From contig NZ_SLXD01000004.1 in NCBI RefSeq assembly GCF_004340905.1, positions 186,001 through 250,000 of the forward strand: a stretch of 64,000 nt of DNA. Direction: 5' to 3'. The notes under the pieces were generated by a model. That model worked only from the letters and a program-made list of their open reading frames with translations, was not told the origin of the DNA and searched no databases. The translations under genes were made by a program, and so were the position numbers. Below are positions 18,295 to 27,905 of the stretch, one piece after another (position 1 is the stretch's first letter; each line of letters starts with the position of its first letter). This DNA comes from Rubrivivax gelatinosus. GTDB taxonomy: Bacteria > Pseudomonadota > Gammaproteobacteria > Burkholderiales > Burkholderiaceae_C.

Positions 18295-18724
18295 ATTGTG
18301 GCTGACTATGGGTGGTCATTCAGTGGCCGCTACGCAGCAAGTGCAGTCGGCCACGGGGATGGAGTCAGGTGGCGGTGTCGGCTCCGTTCCGGTCGTTGAG
18401 TCGTCGTGCTCAATACGGCATAAAAGACCGGTGCCCGAGGTGTTCCCGACTTTGAACGTATCAATGCTGGTCAGGCGCGGTTTCAGCCAGGCCCGTGACC
18501 GCTCTCCCAAGCGGCTGCAGTCACGTACACGACCCCTTGCAGCGCTTCGCCTAGTGCGTACGTAAGGCTTCTGGTCGGTCGCAAGCGGTCACTCATCACA
18601 ATACCTAGCACGATCCTCGATCGGTATGGATGACGGATACGCTGGAGGCTACGGAGGTGTTAGCCTGCTCCGCCAAAGATTGGGCGCATCAACGGACTAT
18701 CGATCCACGCATTTGAAGGAGCAC
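18295..18724. other. 430-base intergenic stretch
   Basis: No convincing gene. A short open frame on the minus strand (18316-18510) has no family features and no ribosome binding site. The stretch holds a copy of the half-palindrome ATACGGCATA at 18413-18422, followed by AAAAG. It ends with the ribosome binding site of the next gene (GAAGGAG at 18715-18721). Confidence 0.5.
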
Positions 18725-19720
18725 ATGAGCACTAGCAACCGCGTTAAGGGGCGGATCGGTGTCAATACCGTCGCGGCGATCGTCGAGAACCTCTGGGAGA
18801 GCGGCTGGCAGGAGTACGGTGCCTCCAACGACGACGCCATCGATGGCGTTATCCTCATGCGCAAGGGCTCGGCAAAGCCTGCGGATACGGGTGGCATCGT
18901 GTTTGTGCAGGTGAAGTGCGGCGGGGAAGGCTATCGCCAGGATCAAAAGCAACACCCAGAACACATCGGCGTTGCACTGGGACCGGCGTACATCGCGAAG
19001 CACCGCAGCCGATGGCAACGAGTGCCGGGTCCCGCTGTCCTAGTCTTCGTTGACGACACCAAGGACAAGCTCGCGCCTCCGGCATGGTGGGTGGATCTCA
19101 GAGACCCCGCGTCCTACTCGACGACCAACGCGGGAATGATTCTGATACCGAAGTCGCAACGGTTCTCGCATCATTCGAAGGGCGACTTCCACCGGCTGTG
19201 TGGTGCGCGCACTCACGACCGCCTTTTGGAGACGTTCTCACTGGAGCGGAGCGATACGCTGCTGCCGGTCCTCGGAAAGAACGAGTCACTGCGCAACGAC
19301 GCATGGGGGTACTACAAGGCTTGGCGCGACGACTCTGCGGCGAGGAAAAGCCCGGTGCTGGGAGAGATCCTCGTCAATCGTGAGGGCTGGAAGCACATCA
19401 CGCGCCGCGGTCGGCTACCTGAACGGATCGTCCAGTCCTGGATGCTTCTCGGCGCCGCCAAGACGTTGGTTACCAAATCCCGGCAGGTCTTCAACCTGGG
19501 ACGCGCAAGGGTCACGAAGTTTGCGGATGGCAACTCGGTCACCGAAGATTATCTTGGGTTGCGCGGGATCATCAGCTTCCCGTACCGCCATCAATCGGTG
19601 GTGCAGGTCGTCTTGAAGCGAAATAGGCTTGTATCGCCGAGCGACCCAAGGAGGGAGCGCGAGAAGATCTGGTTCTACTCGGTGTACGAACTGCGCCGAG
19701 GAACGTTGCAGGGGGTGTGA
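18725..19720 (+). CDS. DUF4365-type (PD-(D/E)XK-like) protein with unknown C-terminal domain
   Basis: A 331-residue protein of AT-richer codon use than the cob and rbs genes. The N-terminal 150 residues fit DUF4365, a restriction-endonuclease-like fold: E21 in an opening helix, D40 in NDDAIDGVILM, and Q62-x-K64 in GIVFVQVKCGG. Residues about 215-325 contain ILVNREGWKHITRRGRLPER and later SFPYRHQSVVQVVLKRN and KIWFYSVYEL. That layout (W-x-H-I helix, then paired strands ending in a Tyr strand) recalls BECR-type RNase toxins, but this second assignment is speculative. ATG 18725 has AAGGAG just upstream. It stands alone between the XRE gene and the decayed protease locus, so a defence or toxin role is inference. 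Confidence 0.6.
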   Translation: MSTSNRVKGRIGVNTVAAIVENLWESGWQEYGASNDDAIDGVILMRKGSAKPADTGGIVFVQVKCGGEGYRQDQKQHPEHIGVALGPAYIAKHRSRWQRVPGPAVLVFVDDTKDKLAPPAWWVDLRDPASYSTTNAGMILIPKSQRFSHHSKGDFHRLCGARTHDRLLETFSLERSDTLLPVLGKNESLRNDAWGYYKAWRDDSAARKSPVLGEILVNREGWKHITRRGRLPERIVQSWMLLGAAKTLVTKSRQVFNLGRARVTKFADGNSVTEDYLGLRGIISFPYRHQSVVQVVLKRNRLVSPSDPRREREKIWFYSVYELRRGTLQGV

Positions 19721-20073
19721 GGTGCGCGACCGCCTACCACGGCCGGAATAGACTTGAGCGAAAAATCGGTTGAGAAGCCCGATACGCCATTACTCTTCAA
19801 TAGCAATGGGGCTAGTCGCGCAACTCGATTCTAGCGAGGTTGCGCTGAAACCAGGGCCCGCACTAGTCGCAAGCGACAGTTTGGTGGCGGACCTGTGGCG
19901 CCGCTCGCACATGGCGCGTGTCAGAGCGTCAGTCGCCTTCTCGGGAGAACGAATGGGCATGGCCTAGGGGTCAGTTGACTGATCTCCACCTCTCGCGGTC
20001 GTGGGAGTCGGTCCGACTGACCGACGAGGTGCGTTCCAGGGCGAAGGCGTTCGCGGTGGAACCGTTCGGATAA
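19721..20073. other. 353-base stretch without a gene
   Basis: No supported gene. A short open frame at 19770-19967 has no recognisable features. A small hairpin is present (GTCGGTC 20007-20013 with GACCGAC 20019-20025). The duplicated protease-locus DNA begins directly after this stretch, at about 20074. Confidence 0.5.
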
Positions 20074-20166
20074 GGCCACCTGCGCGCCGCGTCGCTCGAA
20101 ACGCTGGCCGGCGGCGCTGTCGGCGGCACCGGCCAGGTAGACCTTGCAGCAGAGACCCTCAGACAT
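20074..20166 (-). pseudogene. Truncated copy of the gene at 38491-38877
   Basis: Only the first 31 codons survive, beginning MSEGLCCKVYLAGAADSAA. Compared with the intact copy (MSDDLYCKVYLAGAADSAA...), nine codons (AKAAISAAT) are missing in frame, and similarity stops after RFERRGAQVA. The remaining frame runs into unrelated sequence. Nucleotide similarity continues upstream through the intergenic DNA into the protease gene, so this is part of a locus duplication. Confidence 0.75.
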
Positions 20167-20310
20167 CGCTGGGCGCGATCAGGCCGGCCGGCTGCCGGCA
20201 TCGAACTTTGCGTGCGCCGTTGCACGTCGATCGCCGCGGCGGGGACCTCCAGGCGCACTAGCGCGCTCACCGCGGTGCCCGCCCACGGTACGACGCTGCC
20301 CCTTCAGCTC

Positions 20311-21300
20311 TCAGAGCCAGCCGCCGCCCGCCCCCATCCCCATCAAGCTCCCCCGCACCCCCACGTGCACCCGCGGCGTCCCCCCGTACTCGAACGCATT
20401 GCGCGGCCCGTTGCCCGCCACGCGCGAGAACACCCCGATCACCTCGCCATGGGCATCGAACACCGGTGACCCGCTGCTGCCCATCGACCCGTCCAGGTCG
20501 CTGACGAAGCTGTCGTCGTCGCCCAGCGCGGTGACCTGGCCGTGCGAGACGCGCAGCGAGCCGTCGGCGTCGTCGTAGTCCAGCGCGGCGCGTGTGGCGG
20601 CCGGGCGGGCGCTGCGCAAGGGGAAGCCGGCCATCCAGACCGGCTCGCCGACGACGGCCGGGCGGGCCGCCAGCGTCAGCGCGGCCTGCGGCGACGGCTC
20701 CACGCGCAGCAGCGCCCAGTCTTCGCGCAGCTCGCCGCGGCCGTTGCCCAGGTCTTGGATCGCGCGTGAGGCCGGCGGGTTGGAGACCAGCCAGACACGC
20801 TCGGCCGGCAGCAGCGCCCAGCGACCGTCGGCGCCCAGGCGGGCGACTTCGGCGCGCACGCCCAGGCAGGGCTGCTCGACGCCGAGCACGCCGGCCTGGC
20901 GCCCCAGGCGCTCGATCTCGCCGGCGACGAGGTGGTAGTTCGTCAGCACGTGGCCGGCCGCGTCGATGCAGAAGCCGCCGCCTCCGCCGACCAGCGGCAC
21001 CTCGACCGGGAAACACGCTCCGGCGCGCACGGCCAGCGCGAACTCGTGCTGCACCATCGCCATCGCGAACACCGGGTCGTCGGCGCGTGCCAGATCCTCG
21101 TGCGTGAAGGCGCGGTGCCAGACCTCGGTGCCGTCGGCCCGCGTCTCGTTGCGCGCGGCGGCGAAGGCGGCCTCGCGGCTGTCGGCCAGACTCAGCCGCA
21201 AACGGGTCGTCGGCAGCACACGCACGAGGGCGGCGCTCAGGCGGTCGGCGGGTACGCCGGGGACGGCCAGGCGGGCAGGGGAGAAGAGACCTTCGGGCAT
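20311..21300 (-). CDS. Trypsin-like serine protease with novel N-terminal domain
   Basis: A 329-residue protein with a complete S1-type triad in order: H123 (AGHVLTNYHLVAGE), D194 (LREDWALLRV) and S276 (GSMGSSGSPVFD), followed by the usual GVFSRVAGNGPRN strand. The first 105 residues (VRVLPTTRLRLSLADSREAAF, HRAFTHEDLARADDPVFAMAM) form an unrecognised domain that is also conserved in the second copy. No signal peptide is seen, so it may act in the cytoplasm, which is unusual for this fold. A catalytically broken paralogue lies at 39001-39540. Confidence 0.85.
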   Translation of the reverse strand: MPEGLFSPARLAVPGVPADRLSAALVRVLPTTRLRLSLADSREAAFAAARNETRADGTEVWHRAFTHEDLARADDPVFAMAMVQHEFALAVRAGACFPVEVPLVGGGGGFCIDAAGHVLTNYHLVAGEIERLGRQAGVLGVEQPCLGVRAEVARLGADGRWALLPAERVWLVSNPPASRAIQDLGNGRGELREDWALLRVEPSPQAALTLAARPAVVGEPVWMAGFPLRSARPAATRAALDYDDADGSLRVSHGQVTALGDDDSFVSDLDGSMGSSGSPVFDAHGEVIGVFSRVAGNGPRNAFEYGGTPRVHVGVRGSLMGMGAGGGWL

Positions 21301-21435
21301 CGGCGGCAGCAGGAACTGCCGACGACGATAGCGGCGCCCGTCATGGCGGCCCGGCCTGCCACCGCCCGGGCCTCCGTTGCCGGACCGAGGCTCGGGCGGA
21401 TGGACGGGCCGTGATGCCGCGGGGCCGCGGGCCGC

Positions 21436-23244
21436 TCACTCCAGCGCGTAGATCAGCACCGAGTAGGCCCCGACGTTCACCACCGCGCTGGCGCCGAAGC
21501 CGTCGTAGGGCTCGTCCTCCGCGACCACCGACTGCGCCGTCTGGCCGTCGAAGTCGGCGCCGTAGACCGGCGCATCGGAGTTCAGCAGCAGCGTCCAGCG
21601 GCCGCCGGTGGGCATGCCGATGCGGTAGTCGCTGCGCGCCTCGTGGCTCAGGTTGACGACCACGACGACGTCGTCGCCGGGGCCGTGGTCCTGCCAGCGC
21701 TGGAAGGCCAGCACGTTGGCGTCGTTGTTCAGGTGGTAGACGTGGATGTGCTGGCCCTGCAGCCCACGCGTCCTGCCGGCCAGGTTGCGGCGCAGCGCGA
21801 TCAGGTCGCGGTACAGGCGCAGGATGCCGCGGAACTGCTGGCTGTGGTCCCAGTCCAGCGGCACGTCGTCGCGGAACCAGCCGCCCTGCAGGAACTCCTG
21901 GCCCTGGAAGATCATCGGGATGCCCGGTGCCGTGAACACCAGCGCGGCGGCCGCGGTGGAACGCTTCTGCGCGTGCCAGCCGGTCGGGTCGTCGGGGTGG
22001 ATGTCGGCCGGCACCCGGGCACGGCCGTTGGCCACCTCGTCGTGCGACTCGGTGTAGATGACGCGCTGGAAGGCGTCGCCGTTGTAGCGGGTCTGCAGCG
22101 CGTCGCGCACGCGGTGCAGGTCGCGGTGTTCGTCGTGGGCGACGATGGCGGCTTCGCGGATCGGGTGCACGAAGGCCCCGTCCCATTGCGCGTGGAAGGC
22201 GGCGCCGTGCTCGCCCACCTGCGAGATCTCGGGCAGGTGCTGCATGTCCTCGGCGATCAGGATGCGGCCCGGGAACTGCTCGCGCACCGAGGTGTTGATC
22301 CAGCGCATCAGGCTCCAGCCGTCGGGGATGTCGTGGCCGTTGCCGCCCACGCTGCGCATGTAGGGCGTCATGTCGTAGCGCAGCCCGTCGAGGTGGAAGT
22401 CGCGCAGCCACGAGATCGCGTTGTCGTGGATGAAGCGGCGCACCGCCTCGCGGCCGTAGTCGGGGCGCGTGTCGCCCCAGGGCGTGGCCGAACGATCGTC
22501 GTTGTAGAAGTAGATGCCGCCCTTGTCGTTCTCGCTCCAGCCGTCGAAGCGCCACAGGTCCAGGTCGGACGGGCCGAAGTGGTTGTAGACCACGTCCAGC
22601 ACCACCGCCAGGCCGCGCTGGTGGCAGGCCTTGACGAAGGTCTTGAAGGCGTCGGGGCCGCCGTAGGCCGACTCGACGGCGAAGACGTGCGCCGGGTTGT
22701 AGCCCCAGGAGTAGTCGCCGGCGAACTCGGCCACCGGCATCACCTGCACGACGTTGACGCCCAGCTTGACGAGGTGGTCGAGCTTGGCCAGCGCCAGCTC
22801 GAAGCTGCCCGGCCGGCCTTCGCCCTCGCGCACGAAGAACGAGCCGACGTGCAGCTCGTAGATCACCAGCTCGTTGTGGCCGCGGATCTGCGGCTGGTCG
22901 TCGCCCCAGTCGAAGGCGGCGTGGTCGTAGATGACGCCGTTGCCGACCGAGGAGGTGACCTGGCGCGCGTACGGATCGATGCGGAAGAACTGCTGGCCCG
23001 CGTGGTGGAGCACGTACTTGTACTGCTGGCCCGCGCGGGCCTCCTCGACGAAGCCGTACCAGTAGCCGTCGGCCTCGGGCTGCAGCGCATGGGCGTCGGG
23101 CGCGAAGCCGTTGAAGTCGCCCGCGACGAAAACCGCCTCGGCATGCGGCGCCCAGACCCGGAAGGCGCAGCCCTCGGGCGTCGGCAAGGCGCCCATGCCC
23201 TCGACGACGGGGCGGACGGACGAAGCGGTGTGGCGGACGTTCAT
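21436..23244 (-). CDS. GH13 alpha-amylase family enzyme, branching-enzyme-like
   Basis: A 602-residue glycoside hydrolase family 13 protein acting on alpha-1,4-glucans. An N-terminal CBM48/early-set domain (about 20-110, FRVWAPHAEAVFVAGDFNGF) precedes the TIM barrel: NVVQVMPVAEF, DVVYNHFGPS, GLRYDM with nucleophile D291, ILIAEDM with acid/base E332, and ESHDEV with D402. A C-terminal beta domain ends the protein. The overall plan fits GlgB-like branching enzymes and also maltooligosyltrehalose trehalohydrolases; without treY or other glg genes nearby I cannot choose. It is GC-rich like the chromosomal backbone and sits between the protease and the ABC-3C genes. Confidence 0.85.
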   Translation of the reverse strand: MNVRHTASSVRPVVEGMGALPTPEGCAFRVWAPHAEAVFVAGDFNGFAPDAHALQPEADGYWYGFVEEARAGQQYKYVLHHAGQQFFRIDPYARQVTSSVGNGVIYDHAAFDWGDDQPQIRGHNELVIYELHVGSFFVREGEGRPGSFELALAKLDHLVKLGVNVVQVMPVAEFAGDYSWGYNPAHVFAVESAYGGPDAFKTFVKACHQRGLAVVLDVVYNHFGPSDLDLWRFDGWSENDKGGIYFYNDDRSATPWGDTRPDYGREAVRRFIHDNAISWLRDFHLDGLRYDMTPYMRSVGGNGHDIPDGWSLMRWINTSVREQFPGRILIAEDMQHLPEISQVGEHGAAFHAQWDGAFVHPIREAAIVAHDEHRDLHRVRDALQTRYNGDAFQRVIYTESHDEVANGRARVPADIHPDDPTGWHAQKRSTAAAALVFTAPGIPMIFQGQEFLQGGWFRDDVPLDWDHSQQFRGILRLYRDLIALRRNLAGRTRGLQGQHIHVYHLNNDANVLAFQRWQDHGPGDDVVVVVNLSHEARSDYRIGMPTGGRWTLLLNSDAPVYGADFDGQTAQSVVAEDEPYDGFGASAVVNVGAYSVLIYALE

Positions 23245-23839
23245 GCGGCGGTCTTCTTTCGTGCGAAAGAGCGGGCTCCGGGGCTGCGGCTGGGGCAGGC
23301 TCCGGGACGGAGTGCGGGAGGCGCATGCCTGTCATGTGCATGACGGCGTTCGCCGGGGACACGGGCCGCGGTCAGATCTGTCGGACCGTGGCGGGCGGCA
23401 GGCGGATGCTCAAGGCCGAGGCGCGCGATGCGGGTCGGACAAGGTCGCGGTCGAAGGCAGGACGGGGCCGCGTGGGGGCTCTTGTCGACGTCAGAGGATC
23501 GTTGGAACGGGCGGAGTTCGGGGGATGAGGGGCGGGTTTGCAGCGGGTGCTGTCGTTCGGCGGTCGGAGCTGAATGACAGCTTCTTGTACGGGGCAGTCA
23601 TCGATTCACCCAGTCGGCCACTGGCATACATGAGATCTCAAGATCTCAACGGCGGATCTGTCATCCAGCCGGCGGGCGCACACTTGGTGGAAATCAAAGC
23701 GCTCGGAGTGGTCGCACCTGATGGTTCAGCTACGCTTCGAAGGGCGTTACAGTTTGCGAAAGCGCCTCAACCGCCCCACGCGTTGGATCGGTCAGGGGAA
23801 GATGGCCGCGGCCAACCAGCGGAGATTCAGGGGGACGAC
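23245..23839. other. 595-base stretch before the ABC-3C operon
   Basis: No supported gene. GC content falls after about 23,560. A tandem 8-bp repeat AGATCTCA is present twice (23633-23640, 23641-23648). The frame of the next gene is open through part of this stretch, but the extra residues are featureless, so they are not included in the gene. Confidence 0.5.
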
Positions 23840-25066
23840 GTGAGTTCTACGACTACGGCCGCAGTAGATGATCACTCCGCCATCGATGCAGCGCTGGGGT
23901 TTTATTATCAATCGCTATACGGACTGCTGGCCATTCTCAAAGCCGTTGAAGACGACGCCACGGTATGTCTGGAGCGCCTAGACGATGTGGAGATCGCCCT
24001 CAACGGCCGGTCGCTGCTTGTTCAGCTGAAGCACTCCCTTAGCAAGAAGCCGGCGGGAGTAAGCCTGGCGTCAGCGGCCCTCTGGAAGACACTCAGGGCA
24101 TGGATCGATGTGCTGCCAAAGGTGAGCCTTGACGATACGCGCTTCCAACTCGTCACCGTGGCTCCGTTGCCGCCTGGCAGCGTTTTGGCGCCTCTCCTTG
24201 ATGAAAAGGCGTCGCGCACCGGTCTCTTGAAGCTCTTGGAAGCGGAGGCTCAGCGCGTAGTGGATGAGCACGCTGAGGCCAAGAAGAATGGCAAGAGCCC
24301 CTTGCCGCACGCCGAGCGACTGCTCGGTTGTTCTGCCTATATCGCTCTCCCGGAGGTAACCCGGGAAAAACTCCTGTCCAGAGTGAAGATTCAACCTGCC
24401 GCGAACAATATCAACGAAATTCAACGCGGCATCACGAATGCGCTCCATAACTTTCCTCCTGACCAGCGTGAAGCGATTTCGCAGCGACTCATGGAATGGT
24501 GGGATTTGCAGATTGTTTACTCGTTCTGCACAAAGAGAGAGCGGTTCATCACTAGACTTGAGGTTCAGCAGCAATTGCTCGAGATGGCCGGCGAGCTGGC
24601 GCGCGACGAGCTGCTCGCCGACTTCCAGTTCGAGACCCCACCCGACGACCACAATCCGCCGTCGATGATCGCCACGCAGCTAAAGCTCGTAAACTGCACC
24701 AACTCCGAGATTCATTCGGCGCAAAGCGAAGAATGGAGGGCAAGGTCCCAGCGCCACAAGTGGATGACCGAGCGAGCGGACATGGCTGTACGTATCGATC
24801 GATACGACAGGTATCTGGTGCGGGAATGGAGATTCCGGCACGAGCCGATGGTCGAGCAACATCGGTCAGCCGCGGAAGATGTGAAGCGGGCTGCAGGGTT
24901 GGATGTATTTCGGTGGTCGTTCAGCCAAGCCCACAAGGAAGTCGATGTCTTCGCAAAAAATTGGAGTGCTTCCTACTACGTGCGTGGCAGCTATCAGGTT
25001 TTAGCGGCTGAGCAAACCGTCGGCTGGCACCCTGATTATTTGACCCTGTTGAAGGGGTGTCAATGA
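23840..25066 (+). CDS. ABC-3C system effector with Cap4/DUF4297-like nuclease domain, GTG start
   Basis: A 408-residue protein. The N-terminal 70 residues match the nuclease-type module of Cap4 and other conflict effectors: GFYYQSLYGLLAILKA, then E45 and D49 in VCLERLDDVEIAL, then Q62-x-K64 in LLVQLKHSL. The rest is a long, mostly helical region ending with the ABC-3C C-terminal part (KWMTERADMAVRIDRYDRYL, ASYYVRGSYQVLAAEQTVGWHPDYL). GTG 23840 is preferred because AGGGGGA lies about five bases upstream and the conserved domain begins soon after. It overlaps the next gene by ATGA. The three-gene order is that of ABC three-component systems, predicted to act in defence; target and trigger are unknown. 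Confidence 0.75.
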   Translation: MSSTTTAAVDDHSAIDAALGFYYQSLYGLLAILKAVEDDATVCLERLDDVEIALNGRSLLVQLKHSLSKKPAGVSLASAALWKTLRAWIDVLPKVSLDDTRFQLVTVAPLPPGSVLAPLLDEKASRTGLLKLLEAEAQRVVDEHAEAKKNGKSPLPHAERLLGCSAYIALPEVTREKLLSRVKIQPAANNINEIQRGITNALHNFPPDQREAISQRLMEWWDLQIVYSFCTKRERFITRLEVQQQLLEMAGELARDELLADFQFETPPDDHNPPSMIATQLKLVNCTNSEIHSAQSEEWRARSQRHKWMTERADMAVRIDRYDRYLVREWRFRHEPMVEQHRSAAEDVKRAAGLDVFRWSFSQAHKEVDVFAKNWSASYYVRGSYQVLAAEQTVGWHPDYLTLLKGCQ

Positions 25067-25542
25067 TTGCCGCGCGTGACGTCTTCGCCGAGACCAATCC
25101 GGCGTTCTGCGGCGCGGTGCTCGCACAGTTCTGTTCAGCCTACGAGGTGACACGGCTTGGAGTCTGCCCGGCGGCGGCGTTGGTATACCTAGTCGTGCCC
25201 CTCGCGATCTCGGAAGACCTGGCGTCGACCTTTGATGGCTGCAATCGGGAGACCGGCTTGACGCTGTGGATGAGTCGACACCCGAAGGTGTCAGTCGACT
25301 TGGCAAAGAAGGTCAACTCGACGCTTGAAATCACGACGACTGCCATTCGCTTTGGCTGCATCGCCGGAATATTCAAGCTCACAGCAGACGGCGGCATCCA
25401 GAGCACCCGGAAGACGCAACCGGCAGCGGTGGCGACCGGCGTGACTGGTGCGGCCTTGAAGCGGTCCCGCCTGCTTGGGATCTGGATGGCCGGGATGGGC
25501 TCGCCTAGGTCCGTGCTGGAAGCATTAGGAGTTTCTGTATGA
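25063..25542 (+). CDS. ABC-3C system middle component
   Basis: A 159-residue protein of the small helical middle-component type that links effector and ATPase in ABC three-component systems. The features are a start with [19 protein letters not shown], a hydrophobic [31 protein letters not shown], and a C-terminal [24 protein letters not shown] (the aa.lG.W...gs...i...lgv pattern). ATG 25063 has AAGGGG five bases upstream and overlaps the effector stop. Its own stop overlaps the ATPase start, again ATGA, so the three proteins are made in step. Confidence 0.75.
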   Translation: MIAARDVFAETNPAFCGAVLAQFCSAYEVTRLGVCPAAALVYLVVPLAISEDLASTFDGCNRETGLTLWMSRHPKVSVDLAKKVNSTLEITTTAIRFGCIAGIFKLTADGGIQSTRKTQPAAVATGVTGAALKRSRLLGIWMAGMGSPRSVLEALGVSV

Positions 25543-27569
25543 AGCGATGGAACATCGCAAGCGTCTTCTTAATTGGCGAGGAAGGAGCCTTCCGCATCAT
25601 CGAACTGGACGCTGATCGTGTGAATATCATCACCGGCGCATCGGGCACAGGTAAGTCGGCGGTTATCAAGGCATTGGATTACTGCCTGGGGTCGTCGAAG
25701 TGCCAGCTTCCTGTCTATGTGAGACGCCGGTGCGTCGCCGTCGGAGTCAAGTGGGTAAGGGGTGTTGATGAACTGATCTCGTGCCGCCAGGTCCCGCTTG
25801 TCGGCAAGGCGCCCAATTCCTACATGTATGTAACTACGGGGAGAAACTTGAAGGTTCCTCGCTCCGTGGAAGAGTTTGAAGGCAGAGGGCCTGTGGCAGT
25901 CAGTAAGGCCAGGTTGGGCGAAGCGTTCGGGATCGAGGCTATGCCTATAGCAGATTCCGATCAGCTCGAAAGAGACGCGCTGGACAGACCGTCGATTCGC
26001 CAGTTCACGCCATACGTATTCGTCACCAAGGAGGTTATCGACAGCGAGACGGTCCTGCTGCACGGTCTTGACGATGCTCGCAAAGCGGCCACCATCATCT
26101 CGACGATGCCTTACTTCCTAGGCGTTGTTAATGGGTCAACGGCGGCGGCCGAGCGACGCCTTCGACAGGCGCGCAGAGCTTTGGAAATCGACGCCGCTCG
26201 TGAGGAGGCCCGTGTCGCAAAAGACAGCTTGCTAAAGCAAAGGTGTCGGGTTCTGCTTGGTGAGGCTCAGCAGCTTGGACTTGTAGAGCGACCAACCGAA
26301 GAAGTTGACGAAGCCTTCCTCGTCGGCATGTTGCGCAGGGCTGTGTCGCCAACAGCTCGTCCGCTGCAGTACCCAAGTGCTGACCATCTTGACGCCTTGC
26401 AGCAGCGCCGACAAGCCACACTCAAGGAGTTGAACCAAACCAAGCGCAAGCTTCGAGCGCTGGCCGTGACGGAACAGGATTCGTTGGAATACGAAGCTGC
26501 GGTCAGTACCCAACAGCAGAAACTCCAGATCGCCGAGCACCTTAACCTGCTGGAGGTGCCCACTAAGTGCCCAGTTTGTGAATCTGAAACTTCCGCTGGC
26601 GCAGAAATCGCAATCGCTATGAGGCGATCGCTCGAAACCATTCGCGCAGAGACGAGCGCAGTTGGACGCCTTCGGCCAAAAATCGCCGAAGCGCAAGAGC
26701 AGTTGAACAAGCGGGTTGAAGAGCTCAGCGGCCTTCTGAGGGAGCTCGATGCAGCAGTCGCATCCGCACTGAGCCAGATTGCCGAGGCCAAGCACTTCGC
26801 CGATCTTGCTCAGCTCCAGTCTTTCTTCCGTGGTAGGGCGACATACTTTCTTGAAACCATCGACGACCAGCTTCTAAAGCCCGCCAAAGACCTGACTAAA
26901 CAGCGCGACGAAATTGCGGAGCTAGAGGCGAAGGTCGACGCTGACAACCGACGTGTCCGCATGCGCCGTGCGGAAACCACTGTCTCACGGTACGCCTCTG
27001 AAGCGTTCTCAAAGTTGCCAAAGGTTGAGCCCTGCGTTGATGCAGAGCTAATGTTTTCGGCACGGGAGCCGTCGGTCTCTATCATTGAGGCCGGGACCGA
27101 TGGTGCGGTGCTCTCGATGGCGGATCTTGGTTCCGATCAGAACTGGCTGGCAGTCCATGTAGCACTGGCGTTTGGACTGCAAAGGCATTTCGAAGAAGAG
27201 CGCAGGCCTGTACCTGGCGTCATCGTCCTCGACCAACTCAGCCGTCCTTACTTCCCCAATCAGAGTAGGGACGTCGATGAAGCGGAGGATGAAGGCGACG
27301 AGGACGTCGCCGAGGTCGAACCTGAAGTGGATGAGGCCCGGCCGGACGAGATTTCGATTTCCGACGACGAGGACTATGTGGCAATGCGACAGCACATCGA
27401 CTTTCTCTTCAAAGAGGTGGAGGCGCGCAGCGGCTTGCAAGTACTCCTGCTGGAGCATGCCTATTTTCCATCGGACCCTCGCTACGTTTCAGCTACGAAA
27501 GAGCGCTGGACCAAGGCGTCGGGTCAGGGCCTTATTCCTCGGAACTGGAGGCGACGGTCTAAAAATTAA
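25539..27569 (+). CDS. ABC-3C system ATPase, DUF3732, SMC-like with zinc hook
   Basis: A 676-residue SMC/Rad50-like ATPase. Walker A is at residues 33-40 (GASGTGKS) within [21 protein letters not shown]. Long charged helices on each side of residue 344 predict a coiled coil, with a Rad50-type zinc hook C344-P-V-C347 at its tip. The C-terminal ATPase half contains [21 protein letters not shown], the Walker B-like [14 protein letters not shown] (D565; DQ-S-x-x-Y-F-P is the DUF3732 hallmark) and LLEHAYF. An acidic stretch (about 580-610) separates these. The protein should dimerise on nucleotide and signal to the effector through the middle component. Codon use is AT-richer than the flanking GH13 and rbs genes. 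Confidence 0.85.
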   Translation: MKRWNIASVFLIGEEGAFRIIELDADRVNIITGASGTGKSAVIKALDYCLGSSKCQLPVYVRRRCVAVGVKWVRGVDELISCRQVPLVGKAPNSYMYVTTGRNLKVPRSVEEFEGRGPVAVSKARLGEAFGIEAMPIADSDQLERDALDRPSIRQFTPYVFVTKEVIDSETVLLHGLDDARKAATIISTMPYFLGVVNGSTAAAERRLRQARRALEIDAAREEARVAKDSLLKQRCRVLLGEAQQLGLVERPTEEVDEAFLVGMLRRAVSPTARPLQYPSADHLDALQQRRQATLKELNQTKRKLRALAVTEQDSLEYEAAVSTQQQKLQIAEHLNLLEVPTKCPVCESETSAGAEIAIAMRRSLETIRAETSAVGRLRPKIAEAQEQLNKRVEELSGLLRELDAAVASALSQIAEAKHFADLAQLQSFFRGRATYFLETIDDQLLKPAKDLTKQRDEIAELEAKVDADNRRVRMRRAETTVSRYASEAFSKLPKVEPCVDAELMFSAREPSVSIIEAGTDGAVLSMADLGSDQNWLAVHVALAFGLQRHFEEERRPVPGVIVLDQLSRPYFPNQSRDVDEAEDEGDEDVAEVEPEVDEARPDEISISDDEDYVAMRQHIDFLFKEVEARSGLQVLLLEHAYFPSDPRYVSATKERWTKASGQGLIPRNWRRRSKN

Positions 27570-27905
27570 CTGTCGAGGGGTGCGTCTCTGCACCGCATGC
27601 AGACTGATGTCTGGCGCCGAATTGGCAACCGGCGACTAGGTCAATCTAGCCGGACAGCCGGGAGTGAACCTACTGGCAAGTCATCTTGAAGCTGACCACG
27701 TGGTACCAAGGAGGTGGCCGAGTGACGATCGCCCGAGACGCACCCTAGCAGTTCTGCCGTAGAACTCAAAACCGACTGCGCTTAGCGCTACAGCCAGACG
27801 GTAGCGTGATTCTGCAAATTGTGCGGCAGCATCACATCGGGCAAGCCGGAGATATAGTTCATCACCGAACTCTCAAGCTCCCTTGTTCTAATGTTGGTTG
27901 CTGCG
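27570..27905. other. 336-base stretch between convergent genes
   Basis: No supported gene and no clear terminator. A ribosome-binding-like AAGGAGG is present near 27710, but the frame after it is short and featureless. Base composition is AT-richer, like the flanking conflict genes. Confidence 0.45.

Larger units (their letters stand above)
20074..21300. repeat. Duplicated locus, copy 1 (protease intact, small gene truncated)
   Basis: This segment and 38491-39540 share the same gene order: a small minus-strand gene, then a trypsin-like protease, with clearly related nucleotide sequence in coding and intergenic DNA. Copy 1 keeps the full protease; copy 2 keeps the full small gene. The copies are in the same orientation, about 18 kb apart. 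Confidence 0.8.

Noticed and set aside
18316..18510. Short minus-strand open frame
   Set aside because: No ribosome binding site, no family features, and composition like intergenic DNA.
23111..23839. Longer N-terminus for the ABC-3C effector
   Set aside because: The frame is open upstream but the extra residues are featureless and antisense to the GH13 start; GTG 23840 has a good ribosome binding site.
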